Assembly (NCBI RefSeq): GCF_900105625.1 | Contig: NZ_FNSD01000001.1 | Location: 4,340,001-4,404,000, forward strand | Length of the DNA: 64,000 bases | Origin: Terriglobus roseus | GTDB taxonomy: Bacteria; Acidobacteriota; Terriglobia; Terriglobales; Acidobacteriaceae | Reading direction: 5' to 3' | Shown here: positions 25,444-33,000 of the stretch, piece after piece | Layout: each line of letters starts with the position of its first letter | Position numbering within the stretch: the first letter of the stretch is position 1 | The notes under the pieces: model-generated | What the model was told of the DNA's origin: nothing | What the model saw: the letters and a program-made list of their open reading frames with translations, nothing else | Database searches by the model: none | Program-made: the position numbers and the translations under genes

Positions 25444-25841
25444 GGGTATTGGATGCGCTACCGCGGGGTATCAGTCCCTCAGCGGCTGAAGCCGAAGCTT
25501 TGTTGAAAGAGTTATGACAGGGCTAAGCCCTGTCCCTCCGAAAGATGGTCGCTCTCTCGACTGTTGAACAACAGTGACGAGACAGGCACCGAACTGGGTG
25601 CCCCATTCACACGCGAAGCGGGTGAGTGGGTTTTCGCGGGTGAGCGAGCGAAGCGCTTCGGAGGGGCGGGGCTTTAGCCCTGCCATTACGGATACATAAA
25701 CGACCCCGGCTTTAGCCACTGAGGGACGGTTGGCGTTTCGCACGGATACCCGCTCACCGCTTCGCGCATGAAGGAGCACTTGGACATCCCCCCGTCGTTG
25801 AGCACCGGGCATCTCGGCCTCGGAACTGGTGCTTCTTTACG
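25444..25841. repeat. Intergenic region of short GC-rich hairpin repeats
   Basis: About 400 bp without a supportable gene. It holds several self-complementary pieces: CAGGGCTaAGCCCTG near 25510-25530, GGTGCCCCATTCAC...GTGAGTGGG at about 25596-25631, GAAGCGCTTC near 25651, and GGGGCTTTAGCCC near 25670. Similar GGCACCC/GGGTGCCCC-bearing pieces recur between other genes of the window (26960-27140, 27930-27970, 34770-34800, 40480-40540, 45740-45795). They look like dispersed, non-coding repeat elements. Confidence 0.6.
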
Positions 25842-25859
25842 ACTTATTCGTCTATAAGT
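25842..25859. promoter_or_regulatory. Candidate operator dyad ahead of the membrane protein-sigma factor pair
   Basis: ACTTAT and ATAAGT form a perfect inverted repeat around TCGTCT. It lies 33-50 bp upstream of the ATG at 25892, in the position expected for a promoter/operator. The regulator is unknown. Confidence 0.45.
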
Positions 25860-25891
25860 GAGAGCGGCTACACTCTTGGTAGAGAGGCGCG

Positions 25892-26251
25892 ATGCAGAAG
25901 ACACAACATCGATCGATGGGCCGTTGGTTTCTTGCGGCGGGTCTGTTGCTGTTCGGCCTCTTCCTGAGTGGGTTCTCGTGCCCTGGCAACATTCCCGATC
26001 ATCTGCCGGCGCGGGCTGAGGCTCGTGCTGCATCCGCGCAGCAGTCGCTGCGGCGGCAGTCGGTTCGTGCCGAGATCAAGGTGGAGCAGGCGAAGGCCGC
26101 TCCAATGCTGGCGATGCTGCTCTCGCTGGTGCCGGCGCGACCGCACGCGCCCTCAGACGCCGTTGTCGTGGTGGCGACGACGAGTGACAGCAGCCTCTGG
26201 CTGATGCCATACATGTTCCGTCCACCTCCTGCAAACATCCTCGTTCGGTAG
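25892..26251 (+). CDS. Small exported or membrane-anchored hypothetical protein
   Basis: 119 residues, with AGAGG four bases before the ATG. The N-terminus has a basic start ('MQKTQHRSMGR') and a hydrophobic helix 'WFLAAGLLLFGLFLSGFSC'. The 'LSGFSC' could be a loose lipobox, making it a lipoprotein. The remainder is Ala/Arg-rich, with a second mildly hydrophobic stretch 'APMLAMLLSLVPA'. It precedes an ECF sigma gene by about 100 bp, which suggests co-regulation, but it has no zinc-binding anti-sigma motif (HxxxCxxC). Function unknown. Confidence 0.55.
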   Translation: MQKTQHRSMGRWFLAAGLLLFGLFLSGFSCPGNIPDHLPARAEARAASAQQSLRRQSVRAEIKVEQAKAAPMLAMLLSLVPARPHAPSDAVVVVATTSDSSLWLMPYMFRPPPANILVR

Positions 26252-26348
26252 CGATCTGCTTCGGCCCACTTTGGTGCCAGGGCATGCGTGACCCGCGGAG
26301 CGCCCGCTCCGCAAGACAGCGGCGATGAGCCGCCGAGGAACTACATCT

Positions 26349-26942
26349 ATGCAGACGAATCCTGTTGGGATGACGAATGGATATCGCGCGCCGAGGACGG
26401 CGAGCGCGGCGAATGATCGCGCGGATTTGCTGGACGCGATGGTGGAACATCGGAACTATCTGAATCGAGTAGCGTTCTCGATCCTGCGCCATGCGGAGGA
26501 CGCCGAGGATGCGGTGCAGGCGGCCTACCTGTCGGCGTGGACGGGGTGGGCATCGTTTCGCCAGCAGTCGTCGCTGAAGACGTGGCTGACGACGATTGTG
26601 ATGAACAAGGCGCTGACCGAAGTGCGGAAGCGGCGGCAGACGTGCCTGTCGATGGATGCGGACCCGTTGCTGATGGCGGATGCCGAGTGGCAGTTATCCG
26701 TGGGGCAGGTGACGCCGGAGCAGCATGTGATCCGCGAGCAGAGTGTGCGGCGGTTGCAGGAGCGGATGGCGCGATTGCCGCAGCCTACGCGAACCATCGT
26801 GATGCTGCGGTTCGGGCAGGACCTGAGTCTGGAAGAGGTTGCGCTGAGCAGCGGGACGACGCGGTCGTCGGTGAACTGGCATTTGTCGCGTGGGTGTAAG
26901 GCTTTGCGGAAGAGTGTGGCCCGACGGCGGATGTTGATTTGA
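26349..26942 (+). CDS. ECF-type RNA polymerase sigma factor
   Basis: About 197 residues from the ATG at 26349, which has GAGGA ten bases upstream (an ATG at 26325 would add eight residues). Region 2 is clear: 'RNYLNRVAFSILRHAEDAEDAVQAAYLSAWTGWASFRQQSSLKTWLTTIVMNKA' contains the DAEDAvQ...aw core-binding and -10 recognition helices. Region 4 is 'RLPQPTRTIVMLRFGQDLSLEEVALSSGTTRSSVNWHLSRG', a helix-turn-helix for the -35 element. No anti-sigma factor with a recognisable domain follows. It may act with the small membrane protein encoded upstream, but this is only suggested by proximity. Confidence 0.9.
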   Translation: MQTNPVGMTNGYRAPRTASAANDRADLLDAMVEHRNYLNRVAFSILRHAEDAEDAVQAAYLSAWTGWASFRQQSSLKTWLTTIVMNKALTEVRKRRQTCLSMDADPLLMADAEWQLSVGQVTPEQHVIREQSVRRLQERMARLPQPTRTIVMLRFGQDLSLEEVALSSGTTRSSVNWHLSRGCKALRKSVARRRMLI

Positions 26943-27182
26943 GAGGGCGGCCGGGATGTTGGGGTCTTCAGCCGTTATTCGCGCTTTGCGCGAAGGCCCC
27001 CCTCATCCGCTTTGCGTAGGCATGGGGCACCCGGCATCCAGGCGGACTGAAGGTCCGCGACTTCCCAGCCCAGGGCGAAGCCCTGGGGCCGTACCAACAA
27101 ATCCCGATTAGCGGGCTGAAAGGCCCGCGACAAGATGTGCGTGGAAACCCGGACACATCGCTCATAAGCGCTCGCAAGGGAA
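26943..27182. repeat. Intergenic hairpin repeats
   Basis: A 240-bp gap with no gene. It contains CGCGCTTTGCGCG, CCTCATCCGC...GCATGGGGCACCC, CCAGGGCGAAGCCCTGG and GCGGGCTGAAAGGCCCGC. These are the same style of short dyads and GGGGCACCC core as in the gap at 25444-25841. Confidence 0.55.
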
Positions 27183-27887
27183 CTACGGATGCGGATGGAA
27201 GACTGACCGGAGCAGGAAGGCGATGCCGTTCCATGAGATCTGCACGCCGATGCAGAGCAGGATGAAGCCCATGACGCGCATGATGCCGTGCGCGGTTGCA
27301 GGTGGGATCGCCTTGGTGATGCGGGCTGCGTAGGCGTAACAGAAGTAGACGGCGGCGCTGAGAACGAGGATGGCGAGGAAGAGTCCGAGATGAGCGAGCA
27401 GGGCAGCGGTGCCGTGGTCGCCGGAGAAGCGTGCGCTCAATGTGAGCAGCACGACGAGCGTGCCCGGGCCTGAGGTGACGGGAAAGGTGAAGGGATAGAA
27501 GGCCTTCTCCTGCAGATTGACGAGCGCGTAGTCCGAGCCCCGCAGGGCTTGTTCGCTTCCCAGTTGGGCTTCTTCCTTTTTGGTGTCGGCCAGCGCCTGT
27601 GAGTCCTTCGCATTGAGGACTCCCCAGCCAATCGCCGCGATCACAAGGCCTCCGGAGACCTGAACGATGGGCAGCGAGATGCCGAAGAAGTGCAGAATCG
27701 CCGAGCCAAGCAGTTCAAAGATGCAGAGGAAGATGATGTTGTTGATAGCGATCTTGCGGGCGAGCGCGCGATAGACGCCCGACGGCACCTGCCCGACCAA
27801 CCCGAGGAAGACCAGGGATGAGCCGAGTGGGTTGATCAGGGGTAGCAGGGCCGTGAAGGCTATGAGAAATGAATTCCAGACGGGCAA
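27183..27887 (-). CDS. MarC family integral membrane protein
   Basis: About 234 residues from a TTG at 27887, with GAGGGA eight bases upstream. Longer in-frame starts reach 28022 but add 45 polar residues and overlap the control region of the next gene. The MarC opening 'FLIAFTALLPLINPLGSSLVFLGL' is clear, with about six hydrophobic helices following; 'FPVTSGPGTLVVLLTLSA' is the family's second conserved repeat. A hydrophilic loop of about 35 residues ('NAKDSQALADTKKEEAQLGS') separates helices three and four. MarC proteins are inner-membrane proteins of unknown biochemical role, once wrongly linked to multidrug resistance. Confidence 0.9.
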   Translation of the reverse strand: MPVWNSFLIAFTALLPLINPLGSSLVFLGLVGQVPSGVYRALARKIAINNIIFLCIFELLGSAILHFFGISLPIVQVSGGLVIAAIGWGVLNAKDSQALADTKKEEAQLGSEQALRGSDYALVNLQEKAFYPFTFPVTSGPGTLVVLLTLSARFSGDHGTAALLAHLGLFLAILVLSAAVYFCYAYAARITKAIPPATAHGIMRVMGFILLCIGVQISWNGIAFLLRSVFHPHP

Positions 27888-28006
27888 GGATCTTTCCCTC
27901 GGGTATGATCGTACCGCTTTCGCGATGTAGTGCCCGTCCATCCGCTTTGCAGGATGGGAACCCGGTTGTGAGGCACCCAGATTGGCAGCGATGGTAAGTT
28001 GTTGCC

Positions 28007-28270
28007 ATGCCGGAAACGTCAATACCGTATCTCAATACCACGACGGCTCACAAGCACTCTAGGCATCATCGTGCTGAGTTGGAGCGGTCGGAAGTTTGTG
28101 GCTGCTTCTATTGCCTTTCGATCTACCCGCCCACTCAGATTGTCGAGTGGATCGATGATGGGCAGACAGCGATCTGCGCGAAGTGTCCAGTGGATTCGGT
28201 GATTGGGTCTGCTTCGGGGTGTCCGATCACCGCTGAATTCCTTGAGCTTATGCACTCACACTGGTTCTGA
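28007..28270 (+). CDS. Small Cys-rich cytoplasmic protein (CGCFYC-type)
   Basis: 87 residues. The core 'HRAELERSEVCGCFYCLSIYPPTQIVEWIDDGQTAICAKC' and 'DSVIGSASGCPITAEFLELMH' match a widespread family of short uncharacterised bacterial proteins I know by pattern. Two Cys pairs (CxC..C and CxxC) suggest a zinc ribbon. ATG start at 28007; another ATG in a different frame at 27999 gives no such match. It stands alone between MarC (divergent) and the HEPN module (convergent). Cellular role unknown. Confidence 0.8.
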   Translation: MPETSIPYLNTTTAHKHSRHHRAELERSEVCGCFYCLSIYPPTQIVEWIDDGQTAICAKCPVDSVIGSASGCPITAEFLELMHSHWF

Positions 28271-28360
28271 CCGGCCGTTTCACTCGGCGGCTGAAGCATT
28301 GCCCCACGGTCTGCGCTTCGCGCGAATTCCCATGCGAAACACAAGATAGATCGGCCACAT

Positions 28361-28939
28361 TTAGGCACCTACTTGCTTGATCCAATCGCGGATCACGGAC
28401 CCGACCCTTTCGAGGTCCGCGTTTGCGAGTTCACCGCTATGCATGATGACGTTTCGGGACCGCTCTAACGTGCTGATGATGTGCCGCACCCAATCTATCT
28501 CACGAAGATGAACCTCAAACTTTTCCCAATTTTGCGAGATTATCGCGGTGAGGTCTCCAAACTCCGTGTAGTTCAGGAGTTGATCCCCACGTGGAGTATG
28601 CCAACGGACTTTCGCCTCTTCCTCGCGCCTGCTCTCAGCTTTCTTACGGATGCGCTCGCTGACGCAATTCTGCCACCAATTCTCTCCATCGGATTCAAGA
28701 AGTCTCTTCAAAACGAACTCTCGAACTCCGTTTTCGAACGCTGCGATCGCCGTATAAGCAGTCGCCATCCGGCGAGCTCGCAAAACAAATTCGGGATCTA
28801 GTGTTTCCAGTGCGACGCTTCGTGCCACGCCTTGATCGAGATTAGGAGAGCGTGCGGACCTAAGCTCTCTTTGCGTGCCATCGAGTGCTTGCTCAGTAAG
28901 CAAGCCGCGGAATGCAAATGCGTAAAGCTGGTCATCCAT
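28361..28939 (-). CDS. Swt1-type HEPN domain protein (putative RNase-like toxin/effector)
   Basis: 192 residues, all-helical in character, with no signal or membrane segment. The C-terminal part 'ERSRNVIMHSGELANADLERV' holds RNVIMH, the R-x4-H (RNxxxH) motif of HEPN ribonucleases, in the context typical of the Swt1-HEPN family (RN.imH.g.l...d..R). An earlier helix 'AYTAIAAFENGVREFVLKRL' fits the family's alpha-1/2 region. Its ATG overlaps the stop of the DUF5343-like gene by 8 bp, so the two were translated as a unit. The stretch is visibly AT-richer than its surroundings, which suggests acquisition. HEPN nuclease activity is inferred from the motif only. Confidence 0.75.
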   Translation of the reverse strand: MDDQLYAFAFRGLLTEQALDGTQRELRSARSPNLDQGVARSVALETLDPEFVLRARRMATAYTAIAAFENGVREFVLKRLLESDGENWWQNCVSERIRKKAESRREEEAKVRWHTPRGDQLLNYTEFGDLTAIISQNWEKFEVHLREIDWVRHIISTLERSRNVIMHSGELANADLERVGSVIRDWIKQVGA

Positions 28940-29581
28940 TGGAACTGACCAAGTGCTTTCGGAGACTCTCGAAGATTGCGTCGAACACCGCTGGATCTCT
29001 AGTATCGGGTAGGACCACCTGAATGTTGTAGTGAAGTTCTCGAAGATTCAGCTGTGGCGAAGAGTTACTCTTCGCTGCAATTGCGGGCTTCTCCTTTTCG
29101 GTGACGTCTTGCGCATGCTCGACCGGTGCGGTAGCAAGTGGAGGCGGTGTAGCTATCGGTTCCCAAGACGCGAGGTCGGCTACAGACTTGAAGGTCTTCG
29201 CCATGAGGCCGAGTACATTGTCCGAATATTGACCTTGCGTAAGTGTCCGGAACTTATTCTTGAGTTCATCCGCGGAGAGTTCGTGGGCCTTTGTATTGAC
29301 CGCAAAGAGTTCTCCATAGGTTCTCGAAGGCCCTCGGCCAATATCTCTCCCGATCGGCTTTGGTCCAAGAATTCGAAGTATCTCTTGGTCGGAACACCTG
29401 AATCGTCAATCAGACCCAGTGCCTTCAAAAGGCCTATAAATAATCGGTCGTTTGAACTGTTGAACTCGAGATTCTTAAGAAAGGTACTGTTCACACGCTC
29501 AGGAGCCTTGGCACTTTTTAAAGCGTTAAGGAATTCCTCTAAGTTCTTCGTCGTTATGAGATAGGAGCTCGGGAGTGGCAT
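28932..29581 (-). pseudogene. DUF5343-like gene interrupted by a -1 frameshift
   Basis: The N-terminal part runs from the ATG at 29581: 'SYLITTKNLEEFLNALKSAKAPER', 'FNSSNDRLFIGLLKALGLIDDSG', 'PTKRYFEFLDQSRSGEILAEGLREP'. This is the DUF5343 signature. Near 29318 the sensible frame shifts by -1 and continues 'YGELFAVNTKAHELSADELK', '...LTQGQYSDNVLGLMAKTFKS', ending 'LHYNIQVVLPDTRDPAVFDAIFESLRKHL', again typical of the family end. Joined, the two parts give about 216 residues, a normal length. No slippery heptamer is seen at the junction (CGAGAACCTATGG), so an indel or sequencing error is more likely than programmed frameshifting. It is the first gene of a two-gene unit with the HEPN protein. 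Molecular function of DUF5343 is not known to me. Confidence 0.75.
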
Positions 29582-29629
29582 TTAATCCTCGAGCGCAGCT
29601 TATCAACGCACTAGTCACATGCATAGCCT

Positions 29630-32443
29630 TTATTTAGCGTCGCGCCAGTTGGGGCCTTTGCCCACTTCAGCGACGATTGGGATGGAGAGCGATAGGACGC
29701 TCTCCATTTCGTGTTTTACGAGGGCGGTTACGGTCGCGGCTTCTGCTTCGGGGGCGTCGAAGAGGAGTTCGTCGTGGACCTGGAGGGTCATGCGGGTGGC
29801 TAGTTTCTGGTCGCGCAGGGCCTGGTCGATGCGGAGCATGGCGACCTTGATCATGTCGGCGGCGGTGCCTTGCAGCGGGGTGTTGACGGCGGTGCGTTCG
29901 GCGAAGCCTCGCATGTTGGGGTTGCGGGACTGGATGTCGGGGATGGGGCGGCTGCGGCCGAAGAGTGTGGTTACTTTGCCCGTTTCGCGAACGGTCGCGA
30001 GTGTCTCGTTGATAAAGTTCTGCACGCCCTTGTAGCGGTCGAAGTAAGTCTCGATGTAAGTGCGTGCTTCCTTTTGATCGATGCCAAGTTGTGCGGCGAG
30101 CCCAAAAGGCGAGATGCCGTAGACGATGCCGAAGTTGACGGCCTTGGCGCGGGCGCGAGTTTCTTTCGACATGGTGACGGGGTCGACGCCGAAGACCTCG
30201 CTGGCGGTGAGTGTGTGGATGTCGATGTCGTTGCGGTAGGCGTGGAGGAGCAGCGGGTCCTGCGAGAAATGCGCCATGAGGCGCAGCTCGATCTGCGAGT
30301 AGTCGGCGGAGAGGATGACGTTGCCGGGTGCCGCGATGAAGGCGGCGCGGATCTCGCGGCCAAGCTCGGTGCGGACGGGGATGTTCTGCAGGTTGGGCTG
30401 CGTGGAGGAGAGGCGGCCGGTGGCGGTGCCCACCTGATTGAACGTCGTATGGACGCGGCCTTCGCTATCGGCGAGTTGCGGCAGCTGCTCGGTGTAGTTG
30501 CTGCGGAGCTTGGCGAGCTGGCGGTACTCGAGGACGAGGCGCGGCGCTTCGTGGTGTTCGGCGAGCTCTTCGAGCACATCCTGCGCGGTGGAGACGACTT
30601 TGCCCTTGCCGTACTTCATCGGCTTGGGCAGTTCCATCTTGCCGAAGAGGACTTCGCCGAGCTGCTTGGGCGAGTTGATGTTAAAGGTCATGCCGGCCAT
30701 CTCGTGGATGCGGCTGGCCAAGTCGTCCATCATGACGGCGAGTCGCGAGTTCTGCGTGCGCAGTAAGTCGCTGTCGATACGGACGCCGGCCTGTTCCATG
30801 CGGAGTAACACCGGGACTAACGGTAAGTCGATTTCGTTGTAAGTCTTGTCTAACTCGCCTTCGGCAATTTGTGTCTTGAGGATGGGCTTGAGTTGGAAGA
30901 CGGCTGCCGCAGCTTCGGGCAGGATGTGATCAGGTGCGACCTGCTTCTTTTCGACGACGGTGAGTGCGCGGTCGTTGAAGCGAGCGGCGACGTCCGAGAG
31001 CTTGTGCGAGCCGTGCGTGGGGTTAACGAGGTAGCTGTAGAGCATGACGTCGTCGCGCACGCCTGCGATGGGCAGGTTGGCAAGTTCGCAGGTGCGGAGG
31101 ACTGCCTTGAGGTCGTGGACGGTCTTGGGGATGGCAGGGTCGGCGAGGGCCTTGCGGATGGGCTCGGCGAGATCGCTGCGGAGGTCGAGGAGCATGGCGG
31201 TGTCGGCGGTGGCGGTGATGCCGATGGGAAGCGGCTCAGTCTGCGGCGCGGCGAAGGGCTTTGGCTGCGGTTCTTCTGCGGGAGCGCCGAAGAGATCCAT
31301 GTTGGTGGCGATGGGGTCTTCCGCGGGTGCTTCGGGATCGGTCTCGGCTTCTGCGCCGGACTCCTCGGCGAGTGCTTGCTTGTCTTCGGGGAAGAAGAGG
31401 GTCAGGCCGGTGTCGCCACTGGCTGCTGCGAGAAGCGCAGTGATGTCCCTGGCGGTTGGCTTCAGGATGTAGTCGACGTGGGCGGCTTCGGGGCTGGGGA
31501 GGTCCTTGAGCAGCGTCGTGAATTCCAGCTCGGTGTAGAGGCTGCGGAGCTCGGCGAGGTTGGCTTCGCCTGCGGTGCTCATGGCCTCGATGGAGTAATC
31601 CACGGGAAGATTGCAGTGGATGGTAACGAGATCCTTGGACAACATGACGGTGTCGCGGTTGTTCTGCAGTGATTCGCGCTGCCGCTTGCCCTTGATGCTG
31701 TCGGGGTTGTCGCGGGCGGCGTCGAGCGCGGCTTCGACCGAGCCCCATTGCTGAATGAGTTCAACGGAGCCCTTATCGCCGATGCCGGGCGCGCCGGGAA
31801 TGTTGTCGATGCTGTCGCCGCGCAGGGCCATGACGTCGATGACCTGCCTGGGCGGAACGCCGAGCACCTCTTCGACCTTCGCGGGGTCGAGGATCAGGTT
31901 GTCCTTCGTGGGGTTCAGGATGGAGACGTTCTCGTTCACGAGCTGCATCATGTCCTTGTCGGACGAGACGATGTAGACGTGGTGCCCCTGCTCGGCGAGG
32001 CGGCAGGAGAGCGTGCCGATCACATCGTCGGCTTCGAAGCCTTCATGGTGAAGGATGGGGATGCCGAAGGCTTCAAGCGCGCGGCGGATGTAGGGCTGCT
32101 GCTGCGTCAGGTCGGGTGGTGTTTCGCTGCGGGTGGCCTTGTAACCGGCGTAGTCGATCTCGTCGAACTGCTGGGTCTTGATGTTGAACTTGCGGATGGT
32201 CTTCATGGCCGCAGCGGCTTCGTTGCGGTGCACGGGCGCGCCCCCCTCGTAGATGGCTGCGAGGTAGTGCGGGGCGAAGTCCTGCCGCAGCTTGTTGATC
32301 ATATTGATGAAGACATAGGTCGCCGCGGTGGGGATGCCGGTGCGCGTGGACATGGGCCGCGACCGCTGCATGGCGTGATAGGCGCGGAAGACGAAGGCCA
32401 TGGTGTCAAGCAGGTATACGGGCGGCTTTTGTTCGGTCGGCAT
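29630..32443 (-). CDS. polA: DNA polymerase I
   Basis: 937 residues. The N-terminal 5'-3' exonuclease (about 1-300) shows 'GFEADDVIGTLSC', 'IVSSDKDMMQLV' and 'NIPGAPGIGDKGS'. An acidic Pro/Ala-rich linker at about 350-410 is followed by a 3'-5' exonuclease-like fold ('VHDLKAVLRTCEL') that lacks the DxE motif I, so proofreading is probably lost. The family A polymerase domain is complete: motif A 'SADYSQIELRLMAHFS' (about 708), motif B 'RARAKAVNFGIVYGIS' (about 768), motif C 'LQVHDELLFDAP' (about 889). Roles are Okazaki-fragment processing and repair. The gene is a stand-alone unit. Confidence 0.95.
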   Translation of the reverse strand: MPTEQKPPVYLLDTMAFVFRAYHAMQRSRPMSTRTGIPTAATYVFINMINKLRQDFAPHYLAAIYEGGAPVHRNEAAAAMKTIRKFNIKTQQFDEIDYAGYKATRSETPPDLTQQQPYIRRALEAFGIPILHHEGFEADDVIGTLSCRLAEQGHHVYIVSSDKDMMQLVNENVSILNPTKDNLILDPAKVEEVLGVPPRQVIDVMALRGDSIDNIPGAPGIGDKGSVELIQQWGSVEAALDAARDNPDSIKGKRQRESLQNNRDTVMLSKDLVTIHCNLPVDYSIEAMSTAGEANLAELRSLYTELEFTTLLKDLPSPEAAHVDYILKPTARDITALLAAASGDTGLTLFFPEDKQALAEESGAEAETDPEAPAEDPIATNMDLFGAPAEEPQPKPFAAPQTEPLPIGITATADTAMLLDLRSDLAEPIRKALADPAIPKTVHDLKAVLRTCELANLPIAGVRDDVMLYSYLVNPTHGSHKLSDVAARFNDRALTVVEKKQVAPDHILPEAAAAVFQLKPILKTQIAEGELDKTYNEIDLPLVPVLLRMEQAGVRIDSDLLRTQNSRLAVMMDDLASRIHEMAGMTFNINSPKQLGEVLFGKMELPKPMKYGKGKVVSTAQDVLEELAEHHEAPRLVLEYRQLAKLRSNYTEQLPQLADSEGRVHTTFNQVGTATGRLSSTQPNLQNIPVRTELGREIRAAFIAAPGNVILSADYSQIELRLMAHFSQDPLLLHAYRNDIDIHTLTASEVFGVDPVTMSKETRARAKAVNFGIVYGISPFGLAAQLGIDQKEARTYIETYFDRYKGVQNFINETLATVRETGKVTTLFGRSRPIPDIQSRNPNMRGFAERTAVNTPLQGTAADMIKVAMLRIDQALRDQKLATRMTLQVHDELLFDAPEAEAATVTALVKHEMESVLSLSIPIVAEVGKGPNWRDAK

Positions 32444-32575
32444 GGACTTCTAGTATCTCGCTTTGCGGCTGTGAATGGGGCTGATTGGGCCCGCTGTGAC
32501 GATTTGTGAAGACTACTGACAGTACGGTGTCAGCAGGATGTCTCTACGCTGGCAGAGATGTCCAGGAGCATTGCA

Positions 32576-32944
32576 ATGGCAACGAAGCAAGAAGCGTGGA
32601 ATTTGTACGAACGGTATGTGCAGGCTTGGGCGGCAATCCCCCGGGAGGAGCGTGCGGCGATTGCCGACGAGGTGCTTGCCGACGATCTTCATTACTTCAC
32701 TCCTCAGGTAGAGGGCAGCCGCGAAGCCGCGATTGCGGATATGCAGGGATTCCAGGAGAAGTTTCCGGGAGGGCGTTTCGATGTGGAGGATGGCTCCGTT
32801 CATCACGACGTTGCGTTGTTCACATGGGTGCTGGTGCAGTCGGATGGAACAAAGCTGGTGAAGGGGCACGATCAGATTCGCATCTCCGCGGAGGGCAAGA
32901 TCGCCGCTCTGATCACCTTCGCGCCTTCCACTCCGAAGCCGTAG
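32576..32944 (+). CDS. SnoaL/NTF2-like small protein
   Basis: 122 residues from the ATG at 32576, which has AGGAG eight bases upstream. The pattern 'AWNLYERYVQAWAAIPREERAAIADEVLADDLHYFTP' followed by 'GREAA'-like helix, beta strands 'GRFDVEDGSVHHDVALFTWVLVQSDG' and 'KGHDQIRISAEGKIAALITF' is that of the nuclear transport factor 2 / SnoaL-like cone fold. Members bind or convert small hydrophobic ligands. The substrate here cannot be inferred. It is divergent from polA and followed by a strong hairpin terminator. Confidence 0.75.
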   Translation: MATKQEAWNLYERYVQAWAAIPREERAAIADEVLADDLHYFTPQVEGSREAAIADMQGFQEKFPGGRFDVEDGSVHHDVALFTWVLVQSDGTKLVKGHDQIRISAEGKIAALITFAPSTPKP

Positions 32945-32963
32945 TGGTATTCGCCAGGCAAAT

Positions 32964-33000
32964 GGGCCAGGCAGCGTCTGCTGCCTGGCCCTTTGCTGTT
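32964..33000. terminator. Strong hairpin terminator between convergent genes
   Basis: A perfect 12-bp stem (32964-32975 with 32980-32991, loop GTCT). On the plus strand it is followed by TTTGCTGTTC, so it ends the NTF2-like gene. It also lies 10 bp after the stop of the convergent peptidase gene and may act for both, though the minus-strand T tract is weak. Confidence 0.85.

Noticed and set aside
25444-25891. CRISPR-like or tRNA structure in the hairpin-rich gap
   Set aside because: Hairpins differ in sequence and are not regularly spaced; no cloverleaf or acceptor/T-loop (GTTCRANNC) arrangement fits.
29315-29322. Programmed -1 ribosomal frameshift in the DUF5343-like gene
   Set aside because: The junction lacks an X-XXY-YYZ slippery heptamer and no strong downstream hairpin was seen; an indel is simpler.
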